A DNA stretch of 64,000 bases from an uncultured Kordia sp. (GCF_947489565.1 NZ_CANLEA010000011.1:124001-188000), one strand, 5' to 3'; positions 17,905 to 27,720 are shown, counted from the stretch's first letter. Program-made: numbers and translations. The notes: generated from the sequence alone by a model not told the origin.

Positions 17905-18480
17905 CTATGAACGCGAACGGATTCTACTTAATGACTCTGGAGAAATTCCTAAATACGATGCTAAGACATACTGCGGAATTCTATTTGCAATTTCAGGATA
18001 TTTAGTAACATATTCCCAATAGCGTTCTTCTGAAGTTTTACTAATATTAGAAACAATTCTTTGATGAGCATAGGAGAACGCTTTTTCCGTGATGTATCTA
18101 AAATATTGACATATCGGATGTATTTTAGAACAGATTTCTTCAACATCTTCATATTTCATTTGCAGGATGATAGAATCTTCAAGTGCTTCCGCAAAATATT
18201 TTGCAGGAGTTCTATGTACATAACTATAAAAGTCTGAAAAAAACCAATCTTCAATACCAATAATTATCGTATGCTCTTTTCCAAGATCATCCAAATAAAA
18301 AACTCTGACTGAACCTTTTACTATATAGTTTTGATATTCTGATACAAATCCAGGTTGAATCACAAATTGCCTTTTCTTTATTCTTGTCGTTTTTAATATT
18401 GAAGTAAACTGCGTTATTTCATCATCTGTTAACTCAACATATCTGGCTATGTTATTCAATATTCCTTTGTATTTGCTCAT
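17905..18480 (-). CDS. Crp/Fnr family transcriptional regulator
   Basis: A 191-residue protein. The N-terminal half (about 15-120) is a cyclic-nucleotide-binding-type jelly roll. The C-terminus is a winged helix ending in the recognition helix SPESLSRIR. Glu182, Ser185 and Arg186 reproduce the E-x2-S-R pattern of E. coli FNR (Glu209, Ser212, Arg213), which reads TTGAT half-sites. There is no N-terminal Cys cluster, so oxygen sensing through an FNR-type Fe-S cluster is unlikely; the ligand is unknown. The gene sits directly upstream of the ZIP and alcohol dehydrogenase genes, whose promoters carry TTGAT-N4-ATCAA sites. It is probably their regulator. Confidence 0.88.
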   Translation of the reverse strand: MSKYKGILNNIARYVELTDDEITQFTSILKTTRIKKRQFVIQPGFVSEYQNYIVKGSVRVFYLDDLGKEHTIIIGIEDWFFSDFYSYVHRTPAKYFAEALEDSIILQMKYEDVEEICSKIHPICQYFRYITEKAFSYAHQRIVSNISKTSEERYWEYVTKYPEIANRIPQYVLASYLGISPESLSRIRSRS

Positions 18481-18630
18481 CGATTTATTTTTTTGATTTT
18501 GCCAATAATATGTTAGTGTGTGATTTTAGCAACTAATTTAGCAAATACTAACCGAATAAAAATAATCTTTCATTCAATCAACTAAAAAACTAAATTGCGT
18601 CTCCAAAAATAATCTTTCAATACAAATTTT

Positions 18631-20757
18631 ATGACGCAACTTCAATACATACAATCACAGCTTTCATTGCCAGAAAAAAGTATTTTGAAAACGATTGAAT
18701 TACTAAATGAAGATTGTACCATTCCTTTCATCTCTCGCTATCGAAAAGAAATGACAGGAAACTTGGATGAAGTGCAAATAGGGCAAATTGTAAAACTAAA
18801 AACGGCTTTCGAAGAGCTAGAAAAACGAAGAGAAGCAATTCTAAAAGCAATTACAGAACAAGATGCGCTAACGCCACAATTACAAGAAAAAATTGCACAA
18901 GCTAAAACCTTGACAGCGTTGGAAGATTTGTATTTACCGTTCAAGAAAAAACGCAAAACCAAAGCGTCAATTGCCAAAGAAAACGGATTGGAACCGTTGG
19001 CTAAAATCATCATGAAGCAGCAACATGAAGACGTTGCATACGCCGCACAGCGATTTGTAAAAGGAGAAGTTGCTTCGGTAGAAAAAGCGATTGAAGGTGC
19101 GCGACATATTATGGCGGAATGGATTAACGAAAACGAATATGTTAGAAACAAAATAAGACGTCTCTATCAACGAAAAGCTACCATAACGACCAAAGTTGTC
19201 AAAACAAAAAAAGACGACGATACAGCGCAGAAATACAAGCAATATTTTGATTGGAGCGAATCGCTTCACAGAGCACCTTCGCACAGATTGCTTGCCATGA
19301 TGCGCGCCGAAAAAGAAGGATTCATCAAACTTAAAGTTGCCGTTGACAAAGAAGAAGCATTAGATAGTATTGACGGTTTAATCATTAAAACGAATATTGA
19401 TTCTTGTACCGATCAGGTTTTTATTGCAATTGAAGATGCCTACAAACGTTTATTATCGCCCGCAATTGTCAATGAAGTCATGAATGATGTAAAAGCGAAG
19501 GCTGACACGACTGCGATTTCAGTTTTTGCCGATAACTTAAAGCAATTATTATTAGGAGCTCCTTTAGGACAAAAACGTGTATTGGCGATTGATCCAGGAT
19601 TTAAATCAGGATGTAAAGTGGTGTGTTTGGATGAAAAAGGCGATTTATTACATAATGAAAATATATATCCGCATCCGCCGCAGCGAAAAACTTCAGAAGC
19701 AGGAAAAAAAATACGTTCGTTGGTGAATGCTTATAAAATTCAAGCGATTGCTATCGGAAATGGAACGGCTTCGCGTGAAACAGAATTCTTTGTAAAAAAG
19801 ATTCAATTTGATCGCGATTTGCAAGTTTTTATTGTGAATGAAGCTGGCGCATCAGTGTATTCTGCGTCTAAAATTGCACGTGCCGAGTTTCCAAATTATG
19901 ATGTTACGGTTCGTGGAGCCGTTTCTATTGGAAGACGACTCAAAGACCCATTGGCAGAATTGGTAAAAATTGACCCGAAAGCGATTGGTGTGGGACAATA
20001 TCAGCATGATGTCGATCAAACAAAACTCAAAGATGAACTCGATACGGTTGTAATGAGTTGTGTAAACGCTGTTGGCGTGAATGTAAATACCGCAAGTAGC
20101 GCTTTGTTGAGTTATGTATCTGGAATTGGTGTGAATTTGGCAGAAAATGTCGTGAAATTCAGAACCGAAAACGGAAAAATTGATTCGCGTAATAGCTTGA
20201 AAAAAGTACCGCGATTAGGTCCAAAAGCGTTTCAGCAAGCTGCTGCATTCTTGCGAATTACAGATGCCAAACATCCATTAGACAATTCGACAGTGCATCC
20301 AGAAAGTTATCATATTGTAGAAAAAATGGCGAAAGATGCTAAGATTTCTGTCGATGAATTAATTGGAAACAAAGCTATTTTAAGCAATATAAAACTTCAA
20401 AACTATTGCACAGAAACCATTGGTTTGCCAACCTTAAACGATATTATCAAAGAATTGGAAAAACCTGGAGTAGATCCGCGAAAAGCAGCCAAACTCTTTG
20501 AATTTGATCCAAATGTAAAAACCATTTCCGATGTAAAAGTAGGCATGTCGTTGCCGGGAATTGTCAACAATATTACCAATTTTGGGTGTTTTGTCGATAT
20601 CGGAATCAAAGAAAGTGGTTTGGTGCACATTTCAAAATTGGCGAACGAATTTATCAGCGATGTCAATGCCGTTGTCAAACTACACCAACATGTCACAGTT
20701 ACTGTTGTTGAGGTAGACGAAGCACGCAAACGAATTCAATTGTCTATGATTGATTAG
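18631..20757 (+). CDS. tex: Tex-family RNA-binding transcription accessory protein
   Basis: A 708-residue protein with the full Tex layout. It has an N-terminal helical region with PFISRYRKE (31-39), a YqgF/RNase H-like domain (about 320-450, with LAIDPGFKSGCK), helix-hairpin-helix segments (about 500-560) and a C-terminal S1 RNA-binding domain (about 635-705). Tex proteins bind nucleic acids and the transcription machinery, and they affect expression and fitness in several bacteria. The gene stands alone. Confidence 0.95.
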   Translation: MTQLQYIQSQLSLPEKSILKTIELLNEDCTIPFISRYRKEMTGNLDEVQIGQIVKLKTAFEELEKRREAILKAITEQDALTPQLQEKIAQAKTLTALEDLYLPFKKKRKTKASIAKENGLEPLAKIIMKQQHEDVAYAAQRFVKGEVASVEKAIEGARHIMAEWINENEYVRNKIRRLYQRKATITTKVVKTKKDDDTAQKYKQYFDWSESLHRAPSHRLLAMMRAEKEGFIKLKVAVDKEEALDSIDGLIIKTNIDSCTDQVFIAIEDAYKRLLSPAIVNEVMNDVKAKADTTAISVFADNLKQLLLGAPLGQKRVLAIDPGFKSGCKVVCLDEKGDLLHNENIYPHPPQRKTSEAGKKIRSLVNAYKIQAIAIGNGTASRETEFFVKKIQFDRDLQVFIVNEAGASVYSASKIARAEFPNYDVTVRGAVSIGRRLKDPLAELVKIDPKAIGVGQYQHDVDQTKLKDELDTVVMSCVNAVGVNVNTASSALLSYVSGIGVNLAENVVKFRTENGKIDSRNSLKKVPRLGPKAFQQAAAFLRITDAKHPLDNSTVHPESYHIVEKMAKDAKISVDELIGNKAILSNIKLQNYCTETIGLPTLNDIIKELEKPGVDPRKAAKLFEFDPNVKTISDVKVGMSLPGIVNNITNFGCFVDIGIKESGLVHISKLANEFISDVNAVVKLHQHVTVTVVEVDEARKRIQLSMID

Positions 20758-20868
20758 ATTGTGTATCGCATAAAGCGGAGTTGAAAACGTAACCATGAAT
20801 GCTTTTTTGAATATATGAAAGCAATTCCCTACGATTGATTACCTTAGCTACCGATCAAAAAAATAAAG

Positions 20869-22659
20869 ATGAAACGGCTGTTTATTTTAAGTTGTCTACT
20901 ATTTTTTTTAACGAGCACTCATACTTTGGGAAATACCACTGTGGGTTTTTTTCAAGATCAAGAAGGTACTTCTGAACTAAAGAAGTTGCCCAAACGTTTG
21001 CATGAAATTACCACTCAAAACGACGAAGCAAAGTTATTAATAGCTGATGCTTACGAATTTCGCAAAAAGGAATTATTTTCAGACGCCATAGAAACCTTAT
21101 TGGAAGCTATTTTATTATTAAAAGAAGAAAATAATGATTTAGATTTAGGCTATTGTTACAATGAAATAGGAGAGATTTATGAAAGTATAAATGATGAAAA
21201 AAGTGCGCTAGATTATTATTCACTATCTGAATTTATTTATAAGAAAACAGAAAAAGTCACACTCACAAAAATTATCAACCTTACCAACTTAGGTGCTATT
21301 TATTCGATATATTCTCGTTTCCCAAAGGCGTTACAGCGACTTTCTAAAGCACAAACATATGCACTGCCATTTCCCGACAAACGTGCTTTATTACAAGTGT
21401 ACACAAATATGTCGCAGCTCTTTATCATCAAAAAAGAGTTTGAAAGTGCTATGAAGTACATGGAAGAAGGACTCAAAGTTGTAGAAACAGATGGTAATTT
21501 TAGCGAAACTAACATTAGAGGAAATCGGATCAATATGGTATCTGCGTATTTGCAGTTTGAAGAAACTGAAAAGGCAGAAGCTTTATTAAAAACGGTTGAT
21601 GAAAACATTGACTATTACGATCATTTGATACGTATTTATTACAATTGGGCGTGTATTTATGTGAATAAGAAACAGTACACGAAAGCACTTTCATATGTAA
21701 AAAAGGCAAGAGAAACTTTAAAAGATGAATCGAGTTCTTATCATGTGGCGTTAAACATGATAGAAGCTGATATATACTTGAAATTGGGAGATCATAAGAA
21801 AGCCATCTCAATTTTAGAAAACACGTTGGATGATGTATTGCGTTTCAAACGTTTGGGACATCAAAAAATCATGTTTTCACTGCTTGCAAAAGCCTATGAA
21901 GAAATAGGTAATCATAAAAAATCGAATGAAGCTTTAGCAGAATATATTGCCATAAACGATAGTATCTACGAATTGGGAAAAGCGAGTGAAGCCTTTTTTT
22001 TAAAAGCCGATTTTGATGCCGAAAAAGCAACGTTTGCACTCGAAAAGAAAGAAGAAGAACTTGCATATATGGAGGAAAAAAGCAATATGCGTTCGCTCTA
22101 CAATACAATTTTAGGAATTAGTTTTATCTTATTATTACTACTGCTAATCCTCGTATTTAAAAAACAACGAAAACTACTTCGGTCAGAACGCAAAACACAA
22201 CTATTAGAAAAAGAAGCGTTGCAACAAACGATTGAGTTTCAGAATAAACAAGTCATTGATTTTTCTCTACACATCAAAGAAAAGAACAAACTCCTACAAA
22301 ACATAAAGAAAAAAATACTTAAAATCTACAAACAAGATGCAAACAACAAACCTTTATTGTCCAATGTATTAAGTTCAATCAATGAAGATATTCGGAAGAA
22401 TGAATCTCAAATTGAATTGTATACCAAAGTACAAGAAAATAATGGCGACTTTCTAGAGAACCTGAGCAAGTTATATCCTGACTTAACAGTGAAAGAAAAA
22501 GAAATTATACTCATGTTACGTTTAGATGCATCTTCCAAACAAATTGCGACGCGCTTACAACTTTCTATCAATAGTGTTGATACGTATCGATCTAAAATTC
22601 GAAACAAAATAAATGTACCAAAGAAGCAAAAACTAAGCGAGTACATTAAAGAAATTTAA
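20869..22659 (+). CDS. TPR protein with transmembrane helix and LuxR-type HTH
   Basis: A 596-residue protein. It has an N-terminal signal sequence (1-20), tetratricopeptide repeats over about 60-380, one transmembrane helix (about 410-430), a coiled coil (about 432-490) and a LuxR-type helix-turn-helix at the C-terminus (about 530-596, with LTVKEKEIILMLRLDASSKQ). The repeats are predicted in the periplasm and the DNA-binding domain in the cytoplasm, so it could carry a signal directly from periplasm to DNA. This TPR-TM-HTH build is frequent in flavobacteria. The target genes are unknown. The T9SS substrate gene 155 bp downstream has its own promoter. Confidence 0.85.
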   Translation: MKRLFILSCLLFFLTSTHTLGNTTVGFFQDQEGTSELKKLPKRLHEITTQNDEAKLLIADAYEFRKKELFSDAIETLLEAILLLKEENNDLDLGYCYNEIGEIYESINDEKSALDYYSLSEFIYKKTEKVTLTKIINLTNLGAIYSIYSRFPKALQRLSKAQTYALPFPDKRALLQVYTNMSQLFIIKKEFESAMKYMEEGLKVVETDGNFSETNIRGNRINMVSAYLQFEETEKAEALLKTVDENIDYYDHLIRIYYNWACIYVNKKQYTKALSYVKKARETLKDESSSYHVALNMIEADIYLKLGDHKKAISILENTLDDVLRFKRLGHQKIMFSLLAKAYEEIGNHKKSNEALAEYIAINDSIYELGKASEAFFLKADFDAEKATFALEKKEEELAYMEEKSNMRSLYNTILGISFILLLLLLILVFKKQRKLLRSERKTQLLEKEALQQTIEFQNKQVIDFSLHIKEKNKLLQNIKKKILKIYKQDANNKPLLSNVLSSINEDIRKNESQIELYTKVQENNGDFLENLSKLYPDLTVKEKEIILMLRLDASSKQIATRLQLSINSVDTYRSKIRNKINVPKKQKLSEYIKEI

Positions 22660-22758
22660 AATCGGTTTTTAAAATTTAAATGTATGAAAATCATCATTTT
22701 AAAAATTTAATTTCAAGAACAAATCAAGGTGTATTTTAGTTTTTGTCAAGGCTAAATA

Positions 22759-22791
22759 TTGGTATTGCTGTACAAAGCAACTTTATATTTG
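22759..22791 (+). promoter_or_regulatory. Candidate Bacteroidota promoter of the T9SS substrate gene
   Basis: TATATTTG at 22784-22791 is an exact TAnnTTTG -7 element. A TTG at 22759-22761 lies 22 bp upstream, within the usual 17-23 spacing. The start codon is 23 bp downstream of the -7 element. Confidence 0.6.
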
Positions 22792-22814
22792 AACCAAACA
22801 AAAACTAACAATTT

Positions 22815-23723
22815 ATGAAACCAAAATTTACAAAAACCAGATTTTCTAATTCCGTAAAAGTACTATCTATTTTCATGTTAATGCTGTGTAGCTTCACTTC
22901 AGTTACAGCACAAACAAATTGTGATAGTTTTGATCAAAACCTTAGCTTTTCATCACGCATTGACGACTGTGGACGCAATGGAGTTGTAAATATTGCTATT
23001 GTTGACGGACAAGCACCATTTAACTTTACAATTGATGATGTAAACTCTAGCTTAACAGCAGCGACTACTACAAACTCAAGATCATTAAACATTGGATTGC
23101 CTCCAGGAACCTATAGAACAACCATTGTGGATGCAAATGGTTGTGAATCTAGCAAAGTATTTAACATTTATGCAAGAAACTTTGTAGTAAGACAATTAGA
23201 CTGTAACACAAACGGATTGCGCCAAGTGCAATTTGCAAACAATAGTAGCAGTTTTTTACCTGTAACAGTTCAAATAGGTTCAGCAAACTTTACATTATCA
23301 AGAGGAACATCAACTACATTTAATGTAGCTGCAGGAACATATACTGCCACAGTATCAAGGCCAGGTTGTGCGCCATACACTGTACGTTTTACGGTAGCAG
23401 CATGCGAAGCAGCAAGAAGCGCAACAACGCAGCAACCAATAGCAAAACGTACTATTACCATTGATGAAGCAGCTACTCTTACGGCTATTGATGTAAAACT
23501 ATATCCAAATCCTTCTGTAAATGAATTGACAATAGATTTAGGAAAAGACAAAGCTACCAGTGCAATTTTATACAATAGCAAAGGAATGGTAGTAAAAGAA
23601 GAAATATTGAATACTGAGAAAACAACAGTAGATACTTCAAAGCTACAAACAGGAGTTTACTTTGTACACTTATTAGATGAAAATGGAGCGGTTATTTTGC
23701 GTGAAAAAATCATTAAAAATTAA
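22815..23723 (+). CDS. Secreted protein with type IX secretion sorting domain
   Basis: A 302-residue protein. It has a long signal peptide (about 1-33, ending VTAQ) and a SprB-like repeat around 50-120, with the pattern PFNFTIDD, LPPGTY and DANGC. A second Cys-bearing beta domain lies at about 125-195, and a C-terminal type A T9SS sorting domain at about 225-302 (VKLYPNPSVNELTI to GVYFVHL). It should cross the outer membrane through the type IX system and be released or surface-anchored. It is monocistronic with its own promoter and terminator. No catalytic domain is seen, so an adhesive or structural role is plausible. Confidence 0.9.
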   Translation: MKPKFTKTRFSNSVKVLSIFMLMLCSFTSVTAQTNCDSFDQNLSFSSRIDDCGRNGVVNIAIVDGQAPFNFTIDDVNSSLTAATTTNSRSLNIGLPPGTYRTTIVDANGCESSKVFNIYARNFVVRQLDCNTNGLRQVQFANNSSSFLPVTVQIGSANFTLSRGTSTTFNVAAGTYTATVSRPGCAPYTVRFTVAACEAARSATTQQPIAKRTITIDEAATLTAIDVKLYPNPSVNELTIDLGKDKATSAILYNSKGMVVKEEILNTEKTTVDTSKLQTGVYFVHLLDENGAVILREKIIKN

Positions 23724-23771
23724 TTCAATTTTTCATTGAGTTAGGTCTAGATTGATTAGCAATTAACTATG

Positions 23772-23808
23772 AAAGTGTCGTTTTTCTCTAAGGAACGGCA
23801 CTTTTTTT
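23772..23808. terminator. Bidirectional intrinsic terminator
   Basis: An 11-bp stem (23772-23782 with 23794-23804, one G-U pair), an 11-nt loop and T residues at 23802-23808. It ends the T9SS substrate gene and lies just after the stop of the convergent lipoprotein gene. Confidence 0.8.
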
Positions 23809-23809
23809 A

Positions 23810-24319
23810 TTAGGCAACACCGTTAATACGCACATTATAAATTTCTTTTGTTGCCAAATTAATTTTTAGGTTGTAATAACAATTTCCTCCATCGGCTACT
23901 TGGTATCTTTTTGTTTTCCACCAAGAACCTTCTAAGTGAGCTGCACAGAAAAAATTAATCCAGACTTCTTTTTCGCCTTTTTCATTAATTACAGGCAAAT
24001 ATTGACGTTTAAAACCTTTGGTTTCTAATTCCAAACCAGACTTTCCATAAGGATCTTCCTTATTATATTGAATACGTGATTCCGCTAGTTTTGCATTGTG
24101 TTCAATTCTCATTTGTTGGAATAATTCCTCTATAAGAATCAACTCTTTATCTGAAAGCGTTGTTTCTGTTGCATTCTCAAAAAGATACGGACGATTTTCA
24201 CTAAACGGTAATATCGTATATTCAGTTTTAGCTAACATAAAATCTTTAACGACAATACATTTCTTTTTACAAGAAAGAAGAAATAATGATACACAAAATA
24301 ACAGGAAATATTTTTTCAT
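23810..24319 (-). CDS. Hypothetical lipoprotein
   Basis: A 169-residue protein from the ATG at 24319; a TTG three codons earlier is less likely. The lipobox LLSC gives an acylated Cys at about residue 17. The mature part is unrecognised. It carries a Trp-rich segment (EGSWWKTKRY) and ends with a conserved-looking YNLKINLATKEIYNVRING strand pair, suggesting a small mixed alpha/beta domain. It stands alone on the minus strand. Its function is unknown. Confidence 0.7.
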   Translation of the reverse strand: MKKYFLLFCVSLFLLSCKKKCIVVKDFMLAKTEYTILPFSENRPYLFENATETTLSDKELILIEELFQQMRIEHNAKLAESRIQYNKEDPYGKSGLELETKGFKRQYLPVINEKGEKEVWINFFCAAHLEGSWWKTKRYQVADGGNCYYNLKINLATKEIYNVRINGVA

Positions 24320-24463
24320 AAGCTTCAATATATAGACGTCAAATAAACAACGCCGAAAACAGCTTCTAAATTACAAAAAATGTCACCTTTTAAATTTCTA
24401 CAGGTTATATGGACAGGAAGAAGTCAAAAATGGTTTCTAAAAACCACCAAAAACTAATTAACC

Positions 24464-24676
24464 ATGAAAAAAAGAAATTTAAAATCACTGAAGCTTAACA
24501 AAAGGGTTATTTCTGATGTAACTACACTTCAAATCGAAGGAGGTTTGCCTCCATCTGATCGTGCGTGTCCATCTCAAATTACATGTAATTCCTGTTTACG
24601 AACTACTTGTTGTGAGTTTCCACCTGTAGGAAATTCGCCATCACCAGCAAGTCCAAGCGCACCTGCAAACGGATAA
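24464..24676 (+). CDS. Cys-rich small peptide with class I lanthipeptide-type (L1a) leader
   Basis: A 70-residue protein. The leader (about 1-27) has the pattern KSLKLNKRVIS ... LQIEGG, like the peptide at 6539-6721. The core (28-70) contains five Cys within 18 residues (about 35-51) together with Ser and Thr, then a Pro/Ser/Ala-rich tail. The composition fits a RiPP precursor. No modification enzyme or dedicated exporter is in the window, so a lanthipeptide product is not shown. It stands alone, with more than 130 bp free upstream and a 12-bp hairpin about 65 bp downstream. Confidence 0.8.
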   Translation: MKKRNLKSLKLNKRVISDVTTLQIEGGLPPSDRACPSQITCNSCLRTTCCEFPPVGNSPSPASPSAPANG

Positions 24677-24739
24677 ACATAATTTTGGTTAGAATTTAAA
24701 AGGCTAGTAAGCTTTAATTTGTTAGTCTTTTGTTTTCCT

Positions 24740-24775
24740 GAAGAATGTATCAATGCCTTATAAGATACATTCTTC
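24740..24775 (+). terminator. Hairpin downstream of the Cys-rich peptide gene
   Basis: A perfect 12-bp stem (24740-24751 with 24764-24775) with a 12-nt loop. There is no clean T run after it on either strand. It could be a transcript-stabilising 3' end or a weak terminator rather than a classical intrinsic terminator. Confidence 0.5.
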
Positions 24776-24897
24776 TTAAGAAAAGACTTTTTAGCAACTA
24801 ATTTTTTCGTTGTTAATTGTTTGAAATTTAATATTCTACTAAAGTGAATGCTGTTTTTATAATACAACCAATTACCTAACGTACTTTTTCATACAGA

Positions 24898-25533
24898 CTA
24901 TTCTTTAAGTAATGAAGTAATATCTTTTTCCATTCCCATCATATAATGTCCGCCCGTACTGACAAAATAGATTCGGTTTTCTTCTCGAAACAAATCGTGT
25001 GGTGCTTTGCCAATATATGTCCATAAACCTCGGTATTTCTTTAATTTTTCCAGCAGATTTAGTGCGTTTTGAGCACTTTCAGGAGTTTTAAAAATATATT
25101 CTTCTACGGTGACTCTAGGATACAAATTTGTAGTTTGTGGCATTGGCTTTGTTCCTTTTAAAAATGACGTTGACATTTGATGCATTTCCTTTTCAAAAAT
25201 GGTAAAATCTATATCCTTATAAACAGTATCTCGTAATTTTATCAAACGTTTCAAACCTCCTAAAAGAATGGTTTTTTTAGCAACTACCGTATCTAAACTT
25301 TTCAGTTGATAGTTGTATTTCAAAGTCGCTAATTGCGTTACTTTTTCTTTTAGTTTTGAAGTTAAATCTATCTGTTTTTCAGTGTCACTTTCGTGAGAAT
25401 TGACGCTTGGCGAAATTGTGTCTTTTACAACTTTTGGTTGTGGTTTTTTGGTAGGAATTGTGGTTGCTTTTTCTTTACAAGCAACAAAAAATCCTAAAAA
25501 AAGAACCAATAAAAAAGCAAAGTATGTTTTCAT
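24898..25533 (-). CDS. Hypothetical lipoprotein
   Basis: A 211-residue protein from the ATG at 25533; an upstream TTG at 25551 is less likely. The signal ends in the lipobox FFVAC, with the acylated Cys at residue 19. A Pro/Lys/Ser-rich linker (20-55) leads to a helical and mixed domain with no recognised family. It follows the esterase gene after 24 bp on the same strand, so it probably belongs to that operon. Its role is unknown. Confidence 0.7.
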   Translation of the reverse strand: MKTYFAFLLVLFLGFFVACKEKATTIPTKKPQPKVVKDTISPSVNSHESDTEKQIDLTSKLKEKVTQLATLKYNYQLKSLDTVVAKKTILLGGLKRLIKLRDTVYKDIDFTIFEKEMHQMSTSFLKGTKPMPQTTNLYPRVTVEEYIFKTPESAQNALNLLEKLKKYRGLWTYIGKAPHDLFREENRIYFVSTGGHYMMGMEKDITSLLKE

Positions 25534-25557
25534 GTTATCAATGTACAACAAAATGAA

Positions 25558-26811
25558 TTACCTTTTTTGTAGACCTTCAAGTTTCTTTTTGTGATAGTTA
25601 GAACCACTTATGGTATACGCTATCCGCACATATTTGATGGCATTTTTAATATCGCCTTGCGAAATATAATAATCTGACATAGAATCATATCCATTTGCAT
25701 TTTTAGGATAAGCTTCTATAAGCATGCTAAGCACTGTAAACGACTTTTTTGGGTCATTATTCATAAACGCATATCCTAAATTATTGAGCAAATCTTCTTC
25801 AGGATGTACTTTGTAACCCATTCGTTTGGAAAGGGTATTATAACGCTCATTAAAAGCATTTTCGACAGCTTCAACGGAAGCCTGAGGATTTCTTAACACA
25901 TCTATAAATTGCCCACTCATTTTATACCAAGAATACAAATAATTCATTCCATCATAGATAGAAATTAACGGAACAGTTCCGTGGTTTTCATTTTCATAAA
26001 ATTGATAGGCAAACTCCAACGTGCTTGAAGGTATTTCGGAAGCAATTTTAGAAAATCTATGTATTGCGCGAAAAGGCTCTGTTCTCTGTGTAGCGTCTTT
26101 TACAAGTACATTGATGTCTTTTTCGGTATCTGGCGGAAACGGATTTGCCATAGAAATAAACAACGATTTGCCACTGTATTTTTTATCAGACAAACGTTCG
26201 GCTAGTTGTGTATTTAAAACTTCATTATCCCACCATAAACTAGGATCAATTGCCATATAATTGGAAAACAATTCAGAATGATTTAAAAGTGTATTCACCA
26301 CAAATAATCCTGCAAATGAATGTCCCACAAGTATTCTATGACTTGTCGTTGGATACTTTTTATCGATATATGGAATTAATTCGTTTGCAATAAAATCAGT
26401 AAATCTTTCTCCGCCACCAGAATCTTTTACCCAATCAGATGCGCCATTAGCTTCTGTTACTTTTGTTGGTGTTAAATCACGGACTCTGTGCTGAGAATTT
26501 TCAATACCAACAACAATCATTTCAGGAATAATGTCTGGTGTTAATTGGTTCAGTACGGCGCAAATAGATAAAAAATGTACGCTGCCATCTAACACATATA
26601 CAACAGGATATTTTTTCGGATGATTTGTAATTGCTTTAGCACTTTCGGGAATTTGAATCCAGACTTGCCTATTTTCTGCAAGAACTTTTGAATAGATAAT
26701 ATCTTTAGTTCCGAGTTGAAATAAATTATTTTGATTGGATTGCGCAGCTGTATAAAAAAAACTTGTGCTTACAAGTATACAGATGATCAACGTATGGATG
26801 CTTTTTTTCAT
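25558..26811 (-). CDS. Exported esterase D/Fes-type alpha/beta hydrolase with C-terminal TPR-like region
   Basis: A 417-residue protein with a signal peptide (1-23, ending TAAQ). The hydrolase domain (about 30-300) contains YPVVYVLDGS (68-77), the nucleophile elbow GHSFAG with Ser165, and a His in NHGTVP late in the domain, as in putative esterases of the EstD/IroE/Fes group. The C-terminal 100 residues look like TPR helices. Possible substrates are acylated sugars or siderophore esters. It is the second of three leftward genes starting at 27720. Confidence 0.85.
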   Translation of the reverse strand: MKKSIHTLIICILVSTSFFYTAAQSNQNNLFQLGTKDIIYSKVLAENRQVWIQIPESAKAITNHPKKYPVVYVLDGSVHFLSICAVLNQLTPDIIPEMIVVGIENSQHRVRDLTPTKVTEANGASDWVKDSGGGERFTDFIANELIPYIDKKYPTTSHRILVGHSFAGLFVVNTLLNHSELFSNYMAIDPSLWWDNEVLNTQLAERLSDKKYSGKSLFISMANPFPPDTEKDINVLVKDATQRTEPFRAIHRFSKIASEIPSSTLEFAYQFYENENHGTVPLISIYDGMNYLYSWYKMSGQFIDVLRNPQASVEAVENAFNERYNTLSKRMGYKVHPEEDLLNNLGYAFMNNDPKKSFTVLSMLIEAYPKNANGYDSMSDYYISQGDIKNAIKYVRIAYTISGSNYHKKKLEGLQKR

Positions 26812-26865
26812 AATAAAGATTGGTAGTGTTTGTAATAGTTTCGCACAAACAATACCAAAATTAAA

Positions 26866-27720
26866 TTATTTTTTCACAGGAAATACATGTTGTAAAAAAT
26901 TAAAAACCAATTCAAAATGTTTTAGTGGCGCTGCATGCGAACCTACAATAGCAATATGTTCTTTATCATATTTGAACTGAAAACGATCCAGTCGTTTCAT
27001 AATTTTGTTGCACATAGGTGTTGTAGGTGCAATTTCGTCTTCGGTGGCAGAAATTAGTAAAATAGGCGCTTGTATTTTTTCAACGGTAATCAAGGCTTTT
27101 TTTTCTGCTTCTTTGTCTTGTAGCATGGCGTTAAAAGCACCGCGTAAATCGCGCTTCATGATAAAAGGTACAGCAGCTTCATTTACAGGAATAAAAGGCA
27201 ATTCAGTTTTATTATACGTCCAAGATGAGGTGGAAAAATGTTGTGTGTTTCCTGGAAATACAGCATGACTTGGAACAATTCCGACAACACAATCAATTTC
27301 ATCATAATAACTAGCGAGCAACAAAGCCAAATCGCCACCACGAGAACCGCCAACAATCGCAATTCGCTCAGTATGTACGAGAGGATGTTCTGTAGCTTTC
27401 ACAATAGCATTGTAAATATCTTCAATGGCAATTTTCTCTAAAACTTTGGGTGTTCCTTTTGCATTAAAATAGCCAATGGCTAAAAACGCATATCCTTTTG
27501 CAAGAAATTGATCTCTCGTTTTTTTCCAATAATCAGAGGTCCAAGCATTTCCGCCTTCCGAACCGCCAAGTCCAACCACTAAAGGTTGATTGTTGCCGTT
27601 TCCAACATATAAAACTGCTTCTGTATTTTTAGTGGAAAGAGTTTCTTGTGCGTAACTTTTTGTAGCAACAAAAAACAGTAATAGAAAAAATATGAATGGT
27701 ACTTTTTTGAATAAAATCAT
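26866..27720 (-). CDS. Exported alpha/beta hydrolase (BAAT/acyl-thioester hydrolase C-terminal type)
   Basis: A 284-residue protein with a signal peptide (about 1-24, ending SYAQ). The nucleophile elbow is GGSRGG with Ser126. The acid (about TEDEIAP) and the His (GSHAAP) follow in the usual order. The closest family by pattern is the C-terminal domain of bile acid-CoA:amino acid N-acyltransferase/acyl-CoA thioesterase. A signal peptide makes CoA substrates unlikely, so a periplasmic ester or peptide bond is more probable. A near-perfect FNR-type site lies 48-61 bp upstream of the start, suggesting control by the adjacent Crp/Fnr gene. Confidence 0.82.
   Translation of the reverse strand: MILFKKVPFIFFLLLFFVATKSYAQETLSTKNTEAVLYVGNGNNQPLVVGLGGSEGGNAWTSDYWKKTRDQFLAKGYAFLAIGYFNAKGTPKVLEKIAIEDIYNAIVKATEHPLVHTERIAIVGGSRGGDLALLLASYYDEIDCVVGIVPSHAVFPGNTQHFSTSSWTYNKTELPFIPVNEAAVPFIMKRDLRGAFNAMLQDKEAEKKALITVEKIQAPILLISATEDEIAPTTPMCNKIMKRLDRFQFKYDKEHIAIVGSHAAPLKHFELVFNFLQHVFPVKK

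Noticed and set aside
18484-18530. Possible FNR-type site upstream of the first Crp/Fnr gene (TTGATTTTGCCAA)
   Set aside because: Only one half-site matches; the second half is not ATCAA, so autoregulation is not supported.
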